A stretch of 47,321 bases of DNA from Chitinophagales bacterium (lineage in GTDB: Bacteria; Bacteroidota; Bacteroidia; Chitinophagales; Chitinophagaceae): contig JAAFIK010000037.1 of assembly GCA_013298665.1 (NCBI GenBank), positions 1 through 47,321 of the forward strand, given 5' to 3'. The translations under genes were made by a program, and so were the position numbers. The notes under the pieces were generated by a model that was not told the origin of the DNA, did not search any database, and worked only from the letters and a program-made list of their open reading frames with translations. This document shows, in pieces, positions 1 through 9,038 of this stretch. How positions within the stretch are numbered: the stretch's first letter is position 1; every line of letters starts with the position of its first letter.

Positions 1-300
1 AGGTATAGGTCCACCTATTAAAAGTTTAGGTCCTCCTATAGGTAGGTATAGGTCGACCTATCAAAAGTTTAGGTCCTCCTATAGGTAGGTATAGGTCGAC
101 CTATCAAAAGTTTAGGTCCTCCTATAGGTAGGTATAGGACGACCTATCAAAAGTTTAGGTCCTCCTATAGGTGGGTATAGGTCGACCTATCAAAAGTTTA
201 GGTCCTCCTATAGGGAGGTATAGGACGACCTATCAAAAGTTTAGGTCCTCCTATAGGTGGGTATAGGTCGACCTATCAAAAGTTTAGGTCGGCCTAAAAG
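1..300. repeat. 43-bp tandem repeat array, about 6.9 units
   Basis: Units start at 1, 44, 87, 130, 173, 216 and 259, each 43 bp. The seventh decays near 290, where ggtcct becomes ggtcgg. A standard unit contains a 14-bp perfect palindrome, ATAGGTCGACCTAT, and an 8-bp palindrome, CCTATAGG, joined by CAAAAGTTTAGGTCCT. Units differ at few positions: unit 1 has CC for CG in the palindrome centre, units 4 and 6 read AGGACGACC, and units 5 and 7 begin GGG. Units 4+5 therefore resemble 6+7, which suggests an 86-bp higher-order period. No reading frame is evident. The array reaches base 1 and probably continues to the left. Confidence 0.95.
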
Positions 301-332
301 TCCCGGGAAAAGGGGTAGGTTGCAACACGTAA

Positions 333-372
333 GACTCAGGACAAAACAAGGCTAACGACTAAGTACTGAGTC
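333..372. repeat. Inverted repeat between repeat array and first gene
   Basis: GACTCAG at 333-339 is matched by CTGAGTC at 366-372 with a 26-base interval. It lies in the 160-base non-coding stretch between the repeat array and the gene at 467. It could be a weak terminator-like fold or a protein site; there is no T-run. Confidence 0.35.
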
Positions 373-466
373 CCCCCAACCCAACAAAACTGCAAAAACC
401 GCGTTAAATTAAACAAGCTACTGCCAATTATCCCGGCAATTACGCATCTTTGAACCATAAACAGCT

Positions 467-1249
467 TTGAAACGGACATTTACAATACCTGCCTTACTGC
501 TCCTCTTTTGTTTCGCCGCCACACCGCGGGCGTTCAGCCAGTTCACCATCAGGGGTACCGTATTCGATTCCGCAAGGGTAAACTATGTACAGGGTGTTAC
601 TGTAAAAACAACTAAAGGACTCAAAACACAAACCGACACCCTCGGGCATTTTACCATCGAAGCAGGCATCACCGACTCCATTTTCTTTGTGTACAACGGC
701 AAGGCCACACCACGCTACCCCGTCCGTACCATTGCCGACTATACCCACTTCGATATCGCCCTCCTTGTACCCGTGGCCTCCAGATACAAAACCATCAAAG
801 AAGTAACCGTATTTTCAAAATCTTACCGGCAGGATTCACTCGAAAACCGTAAAGAATACGGCGATATCTTCGCTTTTGAGCGCCCCGGCGTCAAATCCTC
901 CATGGTCAATGGTACTGCCGGTGCCGATCTCGATGAACTGATCAATATCTTCCGTTTCCGCCGCAATAAAAACATCCGGAAATTTCAAACCCGCCTGCTT
1001 ACACAGGAGCAGGAAAAATACATCAGCTACCGTTTCAATAAAAAAATAGCGCAAAACCTCACCGGTCTGCACGGCGCCGACCTCGACAGCTTCATGGTCA
1101 TTTACCGCCCCCCCTATACCTTTACCACACAAACCTCCCTGTACGACTTTTACTGGTACATCAAAATGAGCGGCCAGCAATATAAAATGGGTATCCGGCA
1201 AAACCTCTTCTTCAAAAGACAGCAGGAACTCTTTCCCGAAGACCGGTAA
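467..1249 (+). CDS. Secreted carboxypeptidase-regulatory-like domain protein
   Basis: 260-residue exported protein of unknown role. Residues 1-25 are a clear signal peptide (MKRTFTIPALLLLFC then AFSQ). Residues about 27-110 look like the CarboxypepD_reg/CarbopepD_reg_2 beta-sandwich common in Bacteroidota (IRGTVFDS, GVTVKT, TDTLGHFTIEA). The C-terminal half is basic and aromatic (FRFRRNKNIRKFQTRLL, EEKYISYRFN-like segment) with no motif I recognise. The start is TTG at 467, chosen because it alone gives the Lys-Arg n-region of the signal peptide and no ATG lies in frame upstream. A weak promoter-like CATCTTTG sits just before it. It may be monocistronic; mnmH follows after 77 bases. Confidence 0.75.
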   Translation: MKRTFTIPALLLLFCFAATPRAFSQFTIRGTVFDSARVNYVQGVTVKTTKGLKTQTDTLGHFTIEAGITDSIFFVYNGKATPRYPVRTIADYTHFDIALLVPVASRYKTIKEVTVFSKSYRQDSLENRKEYGDIFAFERPGVKSSMVNGTAGADLDELINIFRFRRNKNIRKFQTRLLTQEQEKYISYRFNKKIAQNLTGLHGADLDSFMVIYRPPYTFTTQTSLYDFYWYIKMSGQQYKMGIRQNLFFKRQQELFPEDR

Positions 1250-1326
1250 ACCCCTTCCCCCCTGTTCCCCCGCACCAACCTCCGCAAAATGAACGTAAGT
1301 TTGTCCTGTAAATACATTTCAAACCG

Positions 1327-2412
1327 ATGGCGGTACAAAAAACCACAATCACCGATTTTTTAACCCTCGCAGCACTGCACCCCGTACTCGACGTCCGGAG
1401 CCCGGCAGAATACGCCCAGGCCCATATACCCGGCGCAGCATCCCTGCCCCTGTTTACCAACGAACAACGCACCATCGTAGGTACGATTTACAAACAACAA
1501 AGCCGGGAAAAAGCCATTAAGCAGGGGCTCGACTTTTTTGGTCCCAATATGCGCAATGTCGTTGAAACTGCCGAAGCCATCCTGCGCACGCACACCGGAG
1601 CAAAAACCACCCCCGGTAACGGGCAAAAACCGGTACTGCTCGTACACTGCTGGCGCGGAGGCATGCGCAGCGCCGCAATAGCCTGGCTGCTCGACCTCTA
1701 CGGCTTCAGCGTATATACATTAGCAGGCGGGTATAAAGCCTACCGCCAATGGGTGCTCGGGCAGTTTGAACACCCATACCGCTTCAATATACTGGGCGGT
1801 TATACCGGCAGCGGCAAAACACCCGTACTCCATGCCCTCAAAGAACAGGGAGTCTGCACCATCGACCTCGAAGCACTGGCCCACCACAAAGGGTCCGCAT
1901 TTGGCGCCCTTGGTGAAGCCACCCAACCACGCCAGGAAATGTTTGAAAACAGGTTGGCAACGGCACTCGCCGCCCATGATCCCCATACCCCTGTATGGCT
2001 GGAAGATGAGAGCCAGCGCATCGGCAACCTCTGCATACCACACCCGCTCTGGCAGCTCATGCGGAGCAGCCCTGTTTACTTTATCGACATCCCCTTTGAA
2101 GAACGGCTGGAATATATTACTGAAGAATACGGGCGCTTTACCAAAGAACAACTCGTAAACGCCATCATCCGTATCCAGAAAAGGCTCGGCGGCCTTGAAA
2201 CCAAAACCGCCGTCAACCACCTCATTGAGGATGATACAAAGGAAGCTTTCCGCATCCTGCTGAAATATTATGATAAAGGTTATGCCAAAAGCCTGGCCAA
2301 CCGCGAAAATTTAAGCAGCTTATTAAATAAAATACCCTGTTCCGGCGTTGATAGGGATAATAATGCACAAAACGTTTTACATGCTGCACAGATTTCCCAA
2401 AAAATGGTTTAG
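1327..2412 (+). CDS. mnmH: tRNA 2-selenouridine synthase MnmH (SelU)
   Basis: Cytosolic enzyme that replaces sulfur by selenium in 5-substituted 2-thiouridine at the tRNA wobble base, using selenophosphate. The 361 residues match the family's two-domain plan: an N-terminal rhodanese domain (DVRSPAEY at 22-29, catalytic-loop Cys108 in HCWRGGMRSAA) and a C-terminal P-loop domain (GGYTGSGKT at 157-165). Both signature elements are intact. Its selenium donor enzyme SelD is encoded at 5659 on the same strand but not adjacent. The start is ATG 1327. The next gene begins inside the last 30-50 bases of this one, so the two are probably co-transcribed although unrelated. Confidence 0.95.
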   Translation: MAVQKTTITDFLTLAALHPVLDVRSPAEYAQAHIPGAASLPLFTNEQRTIVGTIYKQQSREKAIKQGLDFFGPNMRNVVETAEAILRTHTGAKTTPGNGQKPVLLVHCWRGGMRSAAIAWLLDLYGFSVYTLAGGYKAYRQWVLGQFEHPYRFNILGGYTGSGKTPVLHALKEQGVCTIDLEALAHHKGSAFGALGEATQPRQEMFENRLATALAAHDPHTPVWLEDESQRIGNLCIPHPLWQLMRSSPVYFIDIPFEERLEYITEEYGRFTKEQLVNAIIRIQKRLGGLETKTAVNHLIEDDTKEAFRILLKYYDKGYAKSLANRENLSSLLNKIPCSGVDRDNNAQNVLHAAQISQKMV

Positions 2413-3739
2413 CCTGTTACTGCTCCTGCCCCTTATCACAAAGGCACAAGACATTACCGGCCTCTGGAAGGGCACCCTGTACAACGATTCAACAGGCAAA
2501 ACCCTGCGCTATGAAATAGGCATCAGCCAGGAAAAGGGCAAACTGAAAGGCTTTTCTCATACCTTTTTCATCATAGACGACAAACAGTATTTCGGACTGA
2601 AACGCATCAAACTAAAGAAAAAAGGCAATACCATCATTATTGAAGACGATGGACTGCTCACCGACAACTATCCCGTTCGCCCCCCAAAAGGTGTACACCA
2701 ACTGAGCGTACTGGAGCTGGATATGGCCGATAGCGTCATGGTATTGTCGGGGCCATTTACCACCACACGCACACGCGAATATCATTCCCTTACGGGAAAG
2801 GTTTACCTGCAGCGGAAGAACGACTTCCGGCAGTCGGCCCTTGTACCCCACCTCACAGAACTCGGTTTGGCCAATGAAATCGATTTTGCCCCCACCCTAA
2901 CCGATCCGGCAATAGCCATCCTGCTTCCGGCCGGACCAGAAACCCCCATTGCTTCCGTAAACAGGATACCCGCAACGCTGCGTATAGATTCTGCCCTCGT
3001 GGCCGGTAAACTACCCCGTGATGTAACGATACCTGAGCCGGAGATGCCCCTCATCCCACGCCCCAACAACCAGGCAGCCAGTACCACTAATGCCGCACCC
3101 GCAGCAACCACCAATACACAGGGAGCCTTACCCGCAGGTAAAAAACCAATAGCGGTAACCCTGCCCAAACCCGTTATGCCTGCGCCAGATAAACCCGCTG
3201 CCGCTGTACCCGCCGCCAAAACAGTTGCAATAACCCCCAAACCCATCATCCCTGCACCAGACAGGCCGGTCCCCACTGCACCAGCCGTCAAAACAGCAGC
3301 AGCCGAGCCGGTTGCCATTGTGGCCAAAAAAGATATACCGCTGCCGGTAAATACGGCACCGCTCGTAAGCAACGACCTTCCCGCCATCGGCAATGAACGC
3401 CGTGTGGAAACAGTACAAACCCTGTTCTTTAATACAGACAGTCTTGAACTGACGCTTTACGACAATGGAGAAGTGGATGGTGATACGGTAAGTGTTTACC
3501 TCAACGGGCGGTTGATCATGCCCAACCAGGGTTTAAGTACAAAGGCCATAAAAAAGACCATCCGTATACCACCCGGTACAGATTCCATACAATTGGTGAT
3601 GTACGCCGTAAGCATGGGCAGCATACCCCCCAATACCGGCTTACTCGTGGTACACGATGGGGAAGCCATTTACGAAGTGCGGTTCAGTGCAGACATGAAG
3701 AAGAATGCTGCCATCCTGTTCCGGCGGCAGCCCAGATAA
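2381..3739 (+). CDS. Secreted protein with Pro/Ala-rich linker
   Basis: Exported protein of unknown function, about 450 residues. It starts with a signal peptide (MLHRFPKKWFSLLLLLPLITKAQ). The N-terminal part (DITGLWKGTLYND, then LRYEIGISQEKGKLKGFSHT) resembles the small beta-barrel seen in many Bacteroidota secreted proteins. The middle is low-complexity Pro/Ala/Lys with imperfect repeats of the type KKPIAVTLPKPVMPAPDKP and AITPKPIIPAPDRP. The last 110 residues form a compact beta domain (LFFNTDSLELTLYDNGEVDGD, then SVYLNGRLI). I chose ATG 2381; ATG 2363 is also in frame. Either overlaps the end of mnmH. No enzyme motif is visible. Confidence 0.75.
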   Translation: MLHRFPKKWFSLLLLLPLITKAQDITGLWKGTLYNDSTGKTLRYEIGISQEKGKLKGFSHTFFIIDDKQYFGLKRIKLKKKGNTIIIEDDGLLTDNYPVRPPKGVHQLSVLELDMADSVMVLSGPFTTTRTREYHSLTGKVYLQRKNDFRQSALVPHLTELGLANEIDFAPTLTDPAIAILLPAGPETPIASVNRIPATLRIDSALVAGKLPRDVTIPEPEMPLIPRPNNQAASTTNAAPAATTNTQGALPAGKKPIAVTLPKPVMPAPDKPAAAVPAAKTVAITPKPIIPAPDRPVPTAPAVKTAAAEPVAIVAKKDIPLPVNTAPLVSNDLPAIGNERRVETVQTLFFNTDSLELTLYDNGEVDGDTVSVYLNGRLIMPNQGLSTKAIKKTIRIPPGTDSIQLVMYAVSMGSIPPNTGLLVVHDGEAIYEVRFSADMKKNAAILFRRQPR

Positions 3740-3851
3740 CAGAACCCATCGGCACGCATAAAGGATTATACCTGAAAATCAGACAGGCAATTGCTGGTAC
3801 CAACCTGCGGTCGGCAGGGTAAACGTCATACCCGCAGTTGCACCCCCACGG

Positions 3852-4316
3852 TTAGTTCATCTTCCAGATGGCGTAATTCAGCACCGCAGCAAAACTTACC
3901 CAGGCAATATACGGAACCAGCAACCAGGCAGCCCATACCGAAAGTTTTCTGAACGTCCATATGGTACACAAAATCATCAGCCAGAGCAGGCAGATGTCCA
4001 AAAAAGCCAGATCGATCCGGTGCCAGGAAAAGAACAAAAATGACCAGGCCGCGTTCAACAGCAACTGCAGCATAAAAAACAGCACAGCCAAACGCTTTTC
4101 ACCCGTCTTCCGCATCCATACCAGCCACAACGCCACGCCCATCATAATGTACAGCGCCGTCCACACCGGACCAAACCATTCATTGGGCGGTCGCCATGAA
4201 GGCTTGTTGAGAAAAACATACCAGTTCCTGATGGCTGCGATGGTGAAATATGAAGCAACAGCACCAATGCCAGTACACAGTCCGATACATAACAGTAATT
4301 TCAGGTATTTGTGCAT
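3852..4316 (-). CDS. tspO: TspO/MBR family integral membrane protein
   Basis: 154 residues with five predicted membrane helices, the usual size and topology of TspO (mitochondrial benzodiazepine receptor family). Typical motifs are the aromatic NWYVFLNKPSWRPPNEWFGPVWTALYIMMGVALWLVW segment split by the first loop, and a Trp-rich C-terminal half ending in YIAWVSFAAVLNYAIW. Family members bind porphyrins and sterols and have been linked to tetrapyrrole handling and stress; the ligand here cannot be told. It is transcribed alone, opposite to the genes on both sides. Confidence 0.92.
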   Translation of the reverse strand: MHKYLKLLLCIGLCTGIGAVASYFTIAAIRNWYVFLNKPSWRPPNEWFGPVWTALYIMMGVALWLVWMRKTGEKRLAVLFFMLQLLLNAAWSFLFFSWHRIDLAFLDICLLWLMILCTIWTFRKLSVWAAWLLVPYIAWVSFAAVLNYAIWKMN

Positions 4317-4452
4317 GATATATTGCCGATGCTGTTGTACAAAAGCATATAAAAATACAACTTCACCGGCAATACACCGGCCGCGCTTTTTTCGGGGTTG
4401 CCATCCGGGTTAAACGCCAAATGGTATAACTTGCCACCGAAAAAAAACGATT

Positions 4453-4998
4453 ATGGAACAACTTACTGCCGGTATCGGCACAAGACTTCAGCATACCCAT
4501 TTCGGCCCCGGCGTTATCGTAGCCGTAAGGTACGCTACCTACCTCATTTCCTTTATCCACCACGGCATAAAGGAAGTGGATAAAACCGACCCCCTGCTCG
4601 ATGAAATGATTCCCGAAAATGTAACTGCCGAGATTGAGACAACAGCAGAACTGGAAAAATCATTACTCAAAATACTTCGGCTCTGGAATGGTTATGGCGA
4701 AACCGTACCGCTCGGCGATCGCTGGATTGGCGGCACCCTCTTACTCCAACCGGCCGACAAATCACTTAAGCCCAAGGAAATACCGGTGGATGATTTTTTT
4801 CACAAAATCGTGATGCTCCGCGACCGGTTGCGCGTACTGGAACAAAACATCAACAGCCATAAAAAGCTTGCTGATGAGGATAAAGTAAACCTCCAGCAGT
4901 ACATTACCCGTTGCTATGGCTCACTGACCACTTTTAATGTGCTGTTTAAAAACAAGGAGCAATGGTTTATAGGCGAGAAAGGAGGAAAGGAAGAGTAA
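4453..4998 (+). CDS. Conserved hypothetical protein
   Basis: 181-residue soluble protein with no signal peptide. The N-terminus (GIGTRLQHTHFGPGVIVAV, then YLISFIHHGIKEVDK) resembles a small SH3-like barrel of the kind found in nucleic-acid-associated proteins, with the HxxFGxGxI pattern. The C-terminal half (residues 100-160) is helical and charged. I cannot name a function. It is followed after 70 bases by the GreA/GreB-like gene on the same strand, so the two may be co-transcribed; a link to transcription is inference only. Confidence 0.7.
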   Translation: MEQLTAGIGTRLQHTHFGPGVIVAVRYATYLISFIHHGIKEVDKTDPLLDEMIPENVTAEIETTAELEKSLLKILRLWNGYGETVPLGDRWIGGTLLLQPADKSLKPKEIPVDDFFHKIVMLRDRLRVLEQNINSHKKLADEDKVNLQQYITRCYGSLTTFNVLFKNKEQWFIGEKGGKEE

Positions 4999-5068
4999 GC
5001 ATGCACGGCAACAACAGGTGCAGACTGTTCCGCTAAGGTAACTTACCGGTACCCGCACAGTACGTAAT

Positions 5069-5518
5069 ATGACATTGAAACAAAAAATATACAAGCATTA
5101 CCTGTCCATCGTCTGTAAAAAAACAGAGATGCTGGAACAGGTACTGGCCGACCTGAAAGAAAGCAGTGCTAACGAAACAAAAAGTACTGCTGGCGACAAG
5201 CATGAAACAGCACTCGCCATGCTGCAAACAGAACAGGCACAAGTAAGGGCACAGTTAAAAACTGCTCAGGAGCAGCAAGGCTTACTGCAAAAGATTAACC
5301 CATACCTGTCGCCGGCAACGATTGGGAATGGCAGTCTTATCAAAACCAATAAGGGCTATTTGTTTATTGCTGTAGCCCTGGGCAAAGCCGTAATTGAAGG
5401 AAATGAGGTAATAGCCCTCTCCCTGCAATCGCCACTGGGCAGCCAACTGCCAGGTTTACAAGTTGGTGATACCGTTGTAGCCAATACACAGCATTACCTT
5501 ATCGAAAGCATAGAATAG
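5069..5518 (+). CDS. GreA/GreB-like C-terminal domain protein
   Basis: 149 residues. The first 75 are a helical, probably coiled-coil segment containing SSANETKSTAGDKHETALAMLQ. The rest is a small beta domain (GSLIKTNKGYLFIAVALGKAVIEGNEVIALSLQSPLGSQLPGLQVGDTV is the region; key Gly at the SPLG and GDTV turns) resembling the FKBP-like GreA/GreB C-terminus. Members in Bacteroidota are often labelled transcription elongation factor or, wrongly, 3-oxoacyl-ACP synthase. It lacks the full two-helix acidic tip typical of GreA, so transcript-cleavage activity is uncertain; an RNA polymerase partner role is inferred from the family. Confidence 0.7.
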   Translation: MTLKQKIYKHYLSIVCKKTEMLEQVLADLKESSANETKSTAGDKHETALAMLQTEQAQVRAQLKTAQEQQGLLQKINPYLSPATIGNGSLIKTNKGYLFIAVALGKAVIEGNEVIALSLQSPLGSQLPGLQVGDTVVANTQHYLIESIE

Positions 5519-5625
5519 CCCGGCCACCTTCCTGCGGTATCCCTATCCACTGTTGTTTAACCCCGATTCCGCAGTAAAATCATTGCGGGCATTGAACGAA
5601 CCATAAAGGCAGGCTTTTCAATGGG

Positions 5626-5655
5626 TTGCGGGCTACCCTTTTGTTGTACTTTTGC
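5626..5655 (+). promoter_or_regulatory. selD promoter (Bacteroidota -33/-7 type)
   Basis: GTTG ends at 5628 and TACTTTTGC spans 5647-5655 with an 18-base spacer, a good match to the TTTG-N19-TAnnTTTG consensus of the Bacteroidota housekeeping sigma factor. The ATG of selD is at 5659, only four bases after the -7 box, so the transcript should begin at or within the start codon. Confidence 0.7.
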
Positions 5656-5658
5656 CCC

Positions 5659-6711
5659 ATGGAAATGACAAAGCTCACACAATATTCGCATGGCGCCGGA
5701 TGCGGATGCAAGATCTCCCCAAAAACATTAGACGATATTTTAAAAAGCAATATCGCCGCTCCCGATAATGACCGCTTGCTCGTGGGCAACCACAGTAAAG
5801 ATGATGCAGCCGTGTACGATCTCGGCAACGGTACTGCCCTCATCTCCACCACCGATTTTTTTATGCCGATTGTGGATGACCCCTATACCTTTGGCCGCAT
5901 TGCCAGTGCTAATGCCATCAGCGATGTATATGCCATGGGCGGAAAACCCATTCTTGCCATTGCCATCCTCGGCTGGCCCATCAATATACTACCACCGGAA
6001 GTAGCCAATAAAGTGATTGAAGGCAGCAGGAGTATTTGTGCAGAAGCAGGCATTCCCCTTGCAGGCGGACACAGCATCGATAGCCCCGAGCCCATTTTCG
6101 GATTGGCTGTCAATGGCATTGTACCCATCCCGAACCTGAAGCAAAACAATACCGCACGGGCGGGTAACCACCTCTTTCTGACCAAGCCATTGGGGGTGGG
6201 CATACTCACCACTGCAGAAAAAAAGGGATTGCTCCAATCCGCGCATCAGGGTATTGCAGCAACACAAATGATGCAACTGAATCATATTGGTGAACGCCTC
6301 GGAAAAATCACTGGTGTAACCGCTATCACAGATGTAACAGGCTTTGGCCTGCTGGGTCATTTAACAGAAATGGCCGAAGGAAGTGGTTTGTCTGCCACCA
6401 TTTATTTCGATACCATACCACAAATTATTGATGGGCTTGACGAGTATATCGGTCAGAAGTCTGTACCCGGGGGTACCCTGCGCAACTGGGACAGTTACGG
6501 GCATAAAATCGGCCCGCTCAGCGACCTGCAACGGGCAATACTCGCTGATCCGCAAACCAGCGGCGGACTGCTCATTGCGGTGGAAGAAGACGCCGTGCCC
6601 GCAGTACAGGCATTGCTCCGGGAACAGGGATTGGAAAAATTCACAGCACCGATCGGACAATTGACAGAAAGCCGGGAAAAAGTGATCAGTCTTTATCAGG
6701 GTACCAACTGA
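5659..6711 (+). CDS. selD: Selenide, water dikinase (selenophosphate synthase)
   Basis: Makes selenophosphate from selenide and ATP. The N-terminal motif [11 protein letters not shown] carries Cys15 and Lys18, which correspond to the essential Cys17 and Lys20 of the E. coli enzyme, so this is the cysteine form and not a selenoprotein. Further family signatures are [56 protein letters not shown] and [11 protein letters not shown]; 350 residues is the normal length. An upstream extension to 5626 is open but overlaps the promoter, so ATG 5659 (MEMTKL) is the start. No selA, selB or selenocysteine tRNA is in view; the visible consumer is MnmH at 1327. Confidence 0.96.
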   Translation: MEMTKLTQYSHGAGCGCKISPKTLDDILKSNIAAPDNDRLLVGNHSKDDAAVYDLGNGTALISTTDFFMPIVDDPYTFGRIASANAISDVYAMGGKPILAIAILGWPINILPPEVANKVIEGSRSICAEAGIPLAGGHSIDSPEPIFGLAVNGIVPIPNLKQNNTARAGNHLFLTKPLGVGILTTAEKKGLLQSAHQGIAATQMMQLNHIGERLGKITGVTAITDVTGFGLLGHLTEMAEGSGLSATIYFDTIPQIIDGLDEYIGQKSVPGGTLRNWDSYGHKIGPLSDLQRAILADPQTSGGLLIAVEEDAVPAVQALLREQGLEKFTAPIGQLTESREKVISLYQGTN

Positions 6712-6935
6712 TCAATTACTGCCGCCAGCGCTTTGTCTCTGGCAGTAACAATATTGCCGGCATCATGTGTACTGAGCCAGATTTCCACCCGGTTCCACAC
6801 ATTTGTCCATAAAGGATGATGATCTGCTTTTTCTGCAGCAAGCGCCACACGTGTCATAAAGGCAAAAGCCTCGCTGAAATTGGCGAACTCAAATTTCCGG
6901 TACAGGGTATTGTTTTGTTCCGTCCACATAACCAC
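6696..6935 (-). CDS. Pterin-4a-carbinolamine dehydratase
   Basis: 79-residue enzyme that dehydrates 4a-hydroxytetrahydrobiopterin, recycling the cofactor of aromatic amino acid hydroxylases. The signature [20 protein letters not shown] contains the catalytic His-His-Pro cluster and the Trp/Asn positions. It is somewhat short at the N-terminus compared with the 95-110 residue norm, but the fold core is present. Its stop lies 16 bases inside the 3' end of convergent selD. It begins six bases after the stop of the IPExxxVDY gene and is probably the last gene of a three-gene operon starting at 9022. ATG 6929 is an alternative start. Confidence 0.93.
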   Translation of the reverse strand: MVMWTEQNNTLYRKFEFANFSEAFAFMTRVALAAEKADHHPLWTNVWNRVEIWLSTHDAGNIVTARDKALAAVIDQLVP

Positions 6936-6941
6936 GTTTGA

Positions 6942-7376
6942 TTAAAAGATTAAATGTTGTTTGTTTTTTATTTTTTCATTGGTCATTTCCATCACCAATT
7001 GTACTGCCGGTACGCTCCGGATCGCCGTCAGCAACTCTTTCAGCTCCACACTGTTCAGTACATCTCCCTTAATAAGCCATAAAAAATCCAGGTGCTTGAA
7101 TTCCGGCAGCAGGTATTCCCCGTCAAACTGGTTGTTGTAGAGATAATGATTCAGCGTAACCGACGGTACCGTGTACGCATATACCGCAAAGAAGTAAGTA
7201 CGCTGCTTTTTGGCCAGTTTGATTTCCAGGTCATTGTTGAGCCGGAAATCAAACCCCAGCAACTGGTTGAGGTGCCAGCTAAACTGGTAATCCTTTACGG
7301 GCGCCACAATACCGAGCAACAGGGAGTCCTCAAAAAACTCCTCCGCCAATGCATCGTTATCGATTTTAAGTTTCAT
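6942..7376 (-). CDS. IPExxxVDY family protein
   Basis: 144 residues matching a Bacteroidota-only family of unknown function. Characteristic pieces are LLLGIVAPVKDYQFSWHLNQ, LLGFDFRLNNDLEI, and the variant of the naming motif LLPEFKHLDFLWLIKG. It has no signal peptide and is presumably cytosolic. It starts 11 bases after the end of the M28 peptidase gene and stops six bases before the pterin dehydratase, so all three appear to be one minus-strand operon. No catalytic motif can be seen. Confidence 0.85.
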   Translation of the reverse strand: MKLKIDNDALAEEFFEDSLLLGIVAPVKDYQFSWHLNQLLGFDFRLNNDLEIKLAKKQRTYFFAVYAYTVPSVTLNHYLYNNQFDGEYLLPEFKHLDFLWLIKGDVLNSVELKELLTAIRSVPAVQLVMEMTNEKIKNKQHLIF

Positions 7377-7387
7377 ACTGTTGCTGA

Positions 7388-9022
7388 TCAGAAAGTAATA
7401 TCCAATACCAATACTGTTCCCCCGCGTTTTACCCGGGCCTTAGTGGATTCTCCCTTCCTGAATTTGCCCAGTGCCTTCATGTAATCATTAACATCGGAGA
7501 AGGTATGGTCACCCAACTGCGAAATAATATCACCCGGCTTAATCCCTGCCACCGCTGCCGGCCGGTTCTCACTCACCCCATCCACCTTAACCCCATCGCC
7601 ACCACTGTACGTATAATCAAGCATCACCCCAAGGGTTACCTTAAAATTGGTGCGCATCACTGTTTGCTCGCGGGTTTTAGCAAAAGGCAGCCTGCCCTTC
7701 TTATCGGCAGATCCGATACAGTCATAAATATACTTAACAACCTGCAACTCTCCCGTATAATTAATCCTGTCTGCATCATCACTCGGTTTGTGGTAATCCG
7801 TATGTGTACCGGTAAAGAAAAAAAGTACAGGTATATCCTTACGGTAAAAAGATGTATGATCGCTGGGGCCACTACCGCTGCTGTCGGTTTTGATGGTGAG
7901 CACTTTGGTACTTTTCAACAACTCACCCCAAACAGGAGAAGTACCAAATCCCCCTACGGTAATGGCGTGCGTGCTGTCGTTCAGCCTGCCAACCATATCC
8001 ATATTGATCATATAATTGACTGTTGCCAGATCAACCGTTGGATGTTCAGTAAAATATTTGCTGCCATACAAACCGAGTTCTTCACCCGAAAAGGCGATAA
8101 AGAGATAGTTGTTATTCCGGTATTTTGAAGTGGCCAGCAGCTTTGCCAGTTCAATCAGCGCTGCCGTTCCGCTTGCATTGTCATCCGCACCGTTATGAAT
8201 CATCGGTGTTGCCCCGGCGTAAAGGCTGTTGTGGTCCTCACCATAGCCCAGGTGGTCATAATGCGCCCCGATGATGACAGTGGTAGCAGCTCCATGGTTA
8301 ATATATCCCGCAACATTATGTCCGTTACGCTTTTTTTCACTGATATCGATCCTGAGTTTGATATCGATTGTTGCCGTTTCATTGCTGAAATATTTCGCCC
8401 TTGTTGCTTTACTGGTATAGATTACCGGTATTTGTGTCAGGTCAACTTTTACTTTGGGCTCAAACTTCAGGTCGTCATTGATGGCGGATGTATTATATAT
8501 AATCAGCCCGGTAGCACCCTTAGCCGCTGCTGCTGTGGCCTTATTGCGGATGGCTTCCTGCAGATCGAAATGCGGGTTGTCTTTATGCTGCTGTAATTGC
8601 TCACCGATATCCCAGAACCAAACCGTACCACTCTCGGCCAGTGCAATAGCAGGTACGGCCTCAAGAGAGGCATTCGGCGAGAAGGAGAGGGGAAAATAAT
8701 CCTCATTCAGTTTAAGGTCATTACCATTGATGATGAGGTGACTGGCGGGATTCACCTGCCGGCCTTCGTTTACTTCAAATGCCTGAAGATAGCCATCATT
8801 ATCACCCCTGGGGAGTAAGCCGGCATCTGTAAAAGCATTACTGATGTAGGTATATGCCAGTTTTTCACCTGCAGTTCCGGTGCGGCGTCCTTCAAGCCGG
8901 TCGTCGGCAAGGTATGTTACGTGTGCCTGCAGCCCGGCAAGCATAGCCTTATCTGCTTTTTTTAACTTTTGTGCCAGCGCAGAAGAGCAGACCACCAGGA
9001 GAAGAAAGAGAATTTTTTTCAT
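7388..9022 (-). CDS. M28 metallopeptidase with PA and PDZ domains, secreted
   Basis: 544-residue exported zinc aminopeptidase. A signal peptide (MKKILFLLLVVCSSALAQ) is followed by a PA (protease-associated) insert and the M28 core: GAHYDHLGYG, NGADDNASGTAALIELA, FSGEELGLYGSKYF, NMDMVGRL and DHTSFYRKDIPVLFFFTGTHTDYHKPSD, which give all zinc ligands and the catalytic Glu. A PDZ domain ends the protein (VDGVSENRPAAVAGIKPGD). The frame is open to 9115, but a -7 box at 9039-9046 fixes the start at ATG 9022. It probably works in the periplasm or at the surface on peptides. It is the first gene of the operon with 6942 and 6696. Confidence 0.95.
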   Translation of the reverse strand: MKKILFLLLVVCSSALAQKLKKADKAMLAGLQAHVTYLADDRLEGRRTGTAGEKLAYTYISNAFTDAGLLPRGDNDGYLQAFEVNEGRQVNPASHLIINGNDLKLNEDYFPLSFSPNASLEAVPAIALAESGTVWFWDIGEQLQQHKDNPHFDLQEAIRNKATAAAAKGATGLIIYNTSAINDDLKFEPKVKVDLTQIPVIYTSKATRAKYFSNETATIDIKLRIDISEKKRNGHNVAGYINHGAATTVIIGAHYDHLGYGEDHNSLYAGATPMIHNGADDNASGTAALIELAKLLATSKYRNNNYLFIAFSGEELGLYGSKYFTEHPTVDLATVNYMINMDMVGRLNDSTHAITVGGFGTSPVWGELLKSTKVLTIKTDSSGSGPSDHTSFYRKDIPVLFFFTGTHTDYHKPSDDADRINYTGELQVVKYIYDCIGSADKKGRLPFAKTREQTVMRTNFKVTLGVMLDYTYSGGDGVKVDGVSENRPAAVAGIKPGDIISQLGDHTFSDVNDYMKALGKFRKGESTKARVKRGGTVLVLDITF

Positions 9023-9038
9023 GCCATTGATTATACGG

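Noticed and set aside
1..300. CRISPR array
   Set aside because: The 43-bp units are contiguous with no unique spacers, and no cas gene is nearby.
3961..4413. 150-residue plus-strand open frame
   Set aside because: Antisense to tspO, with a composition unlike a protein.
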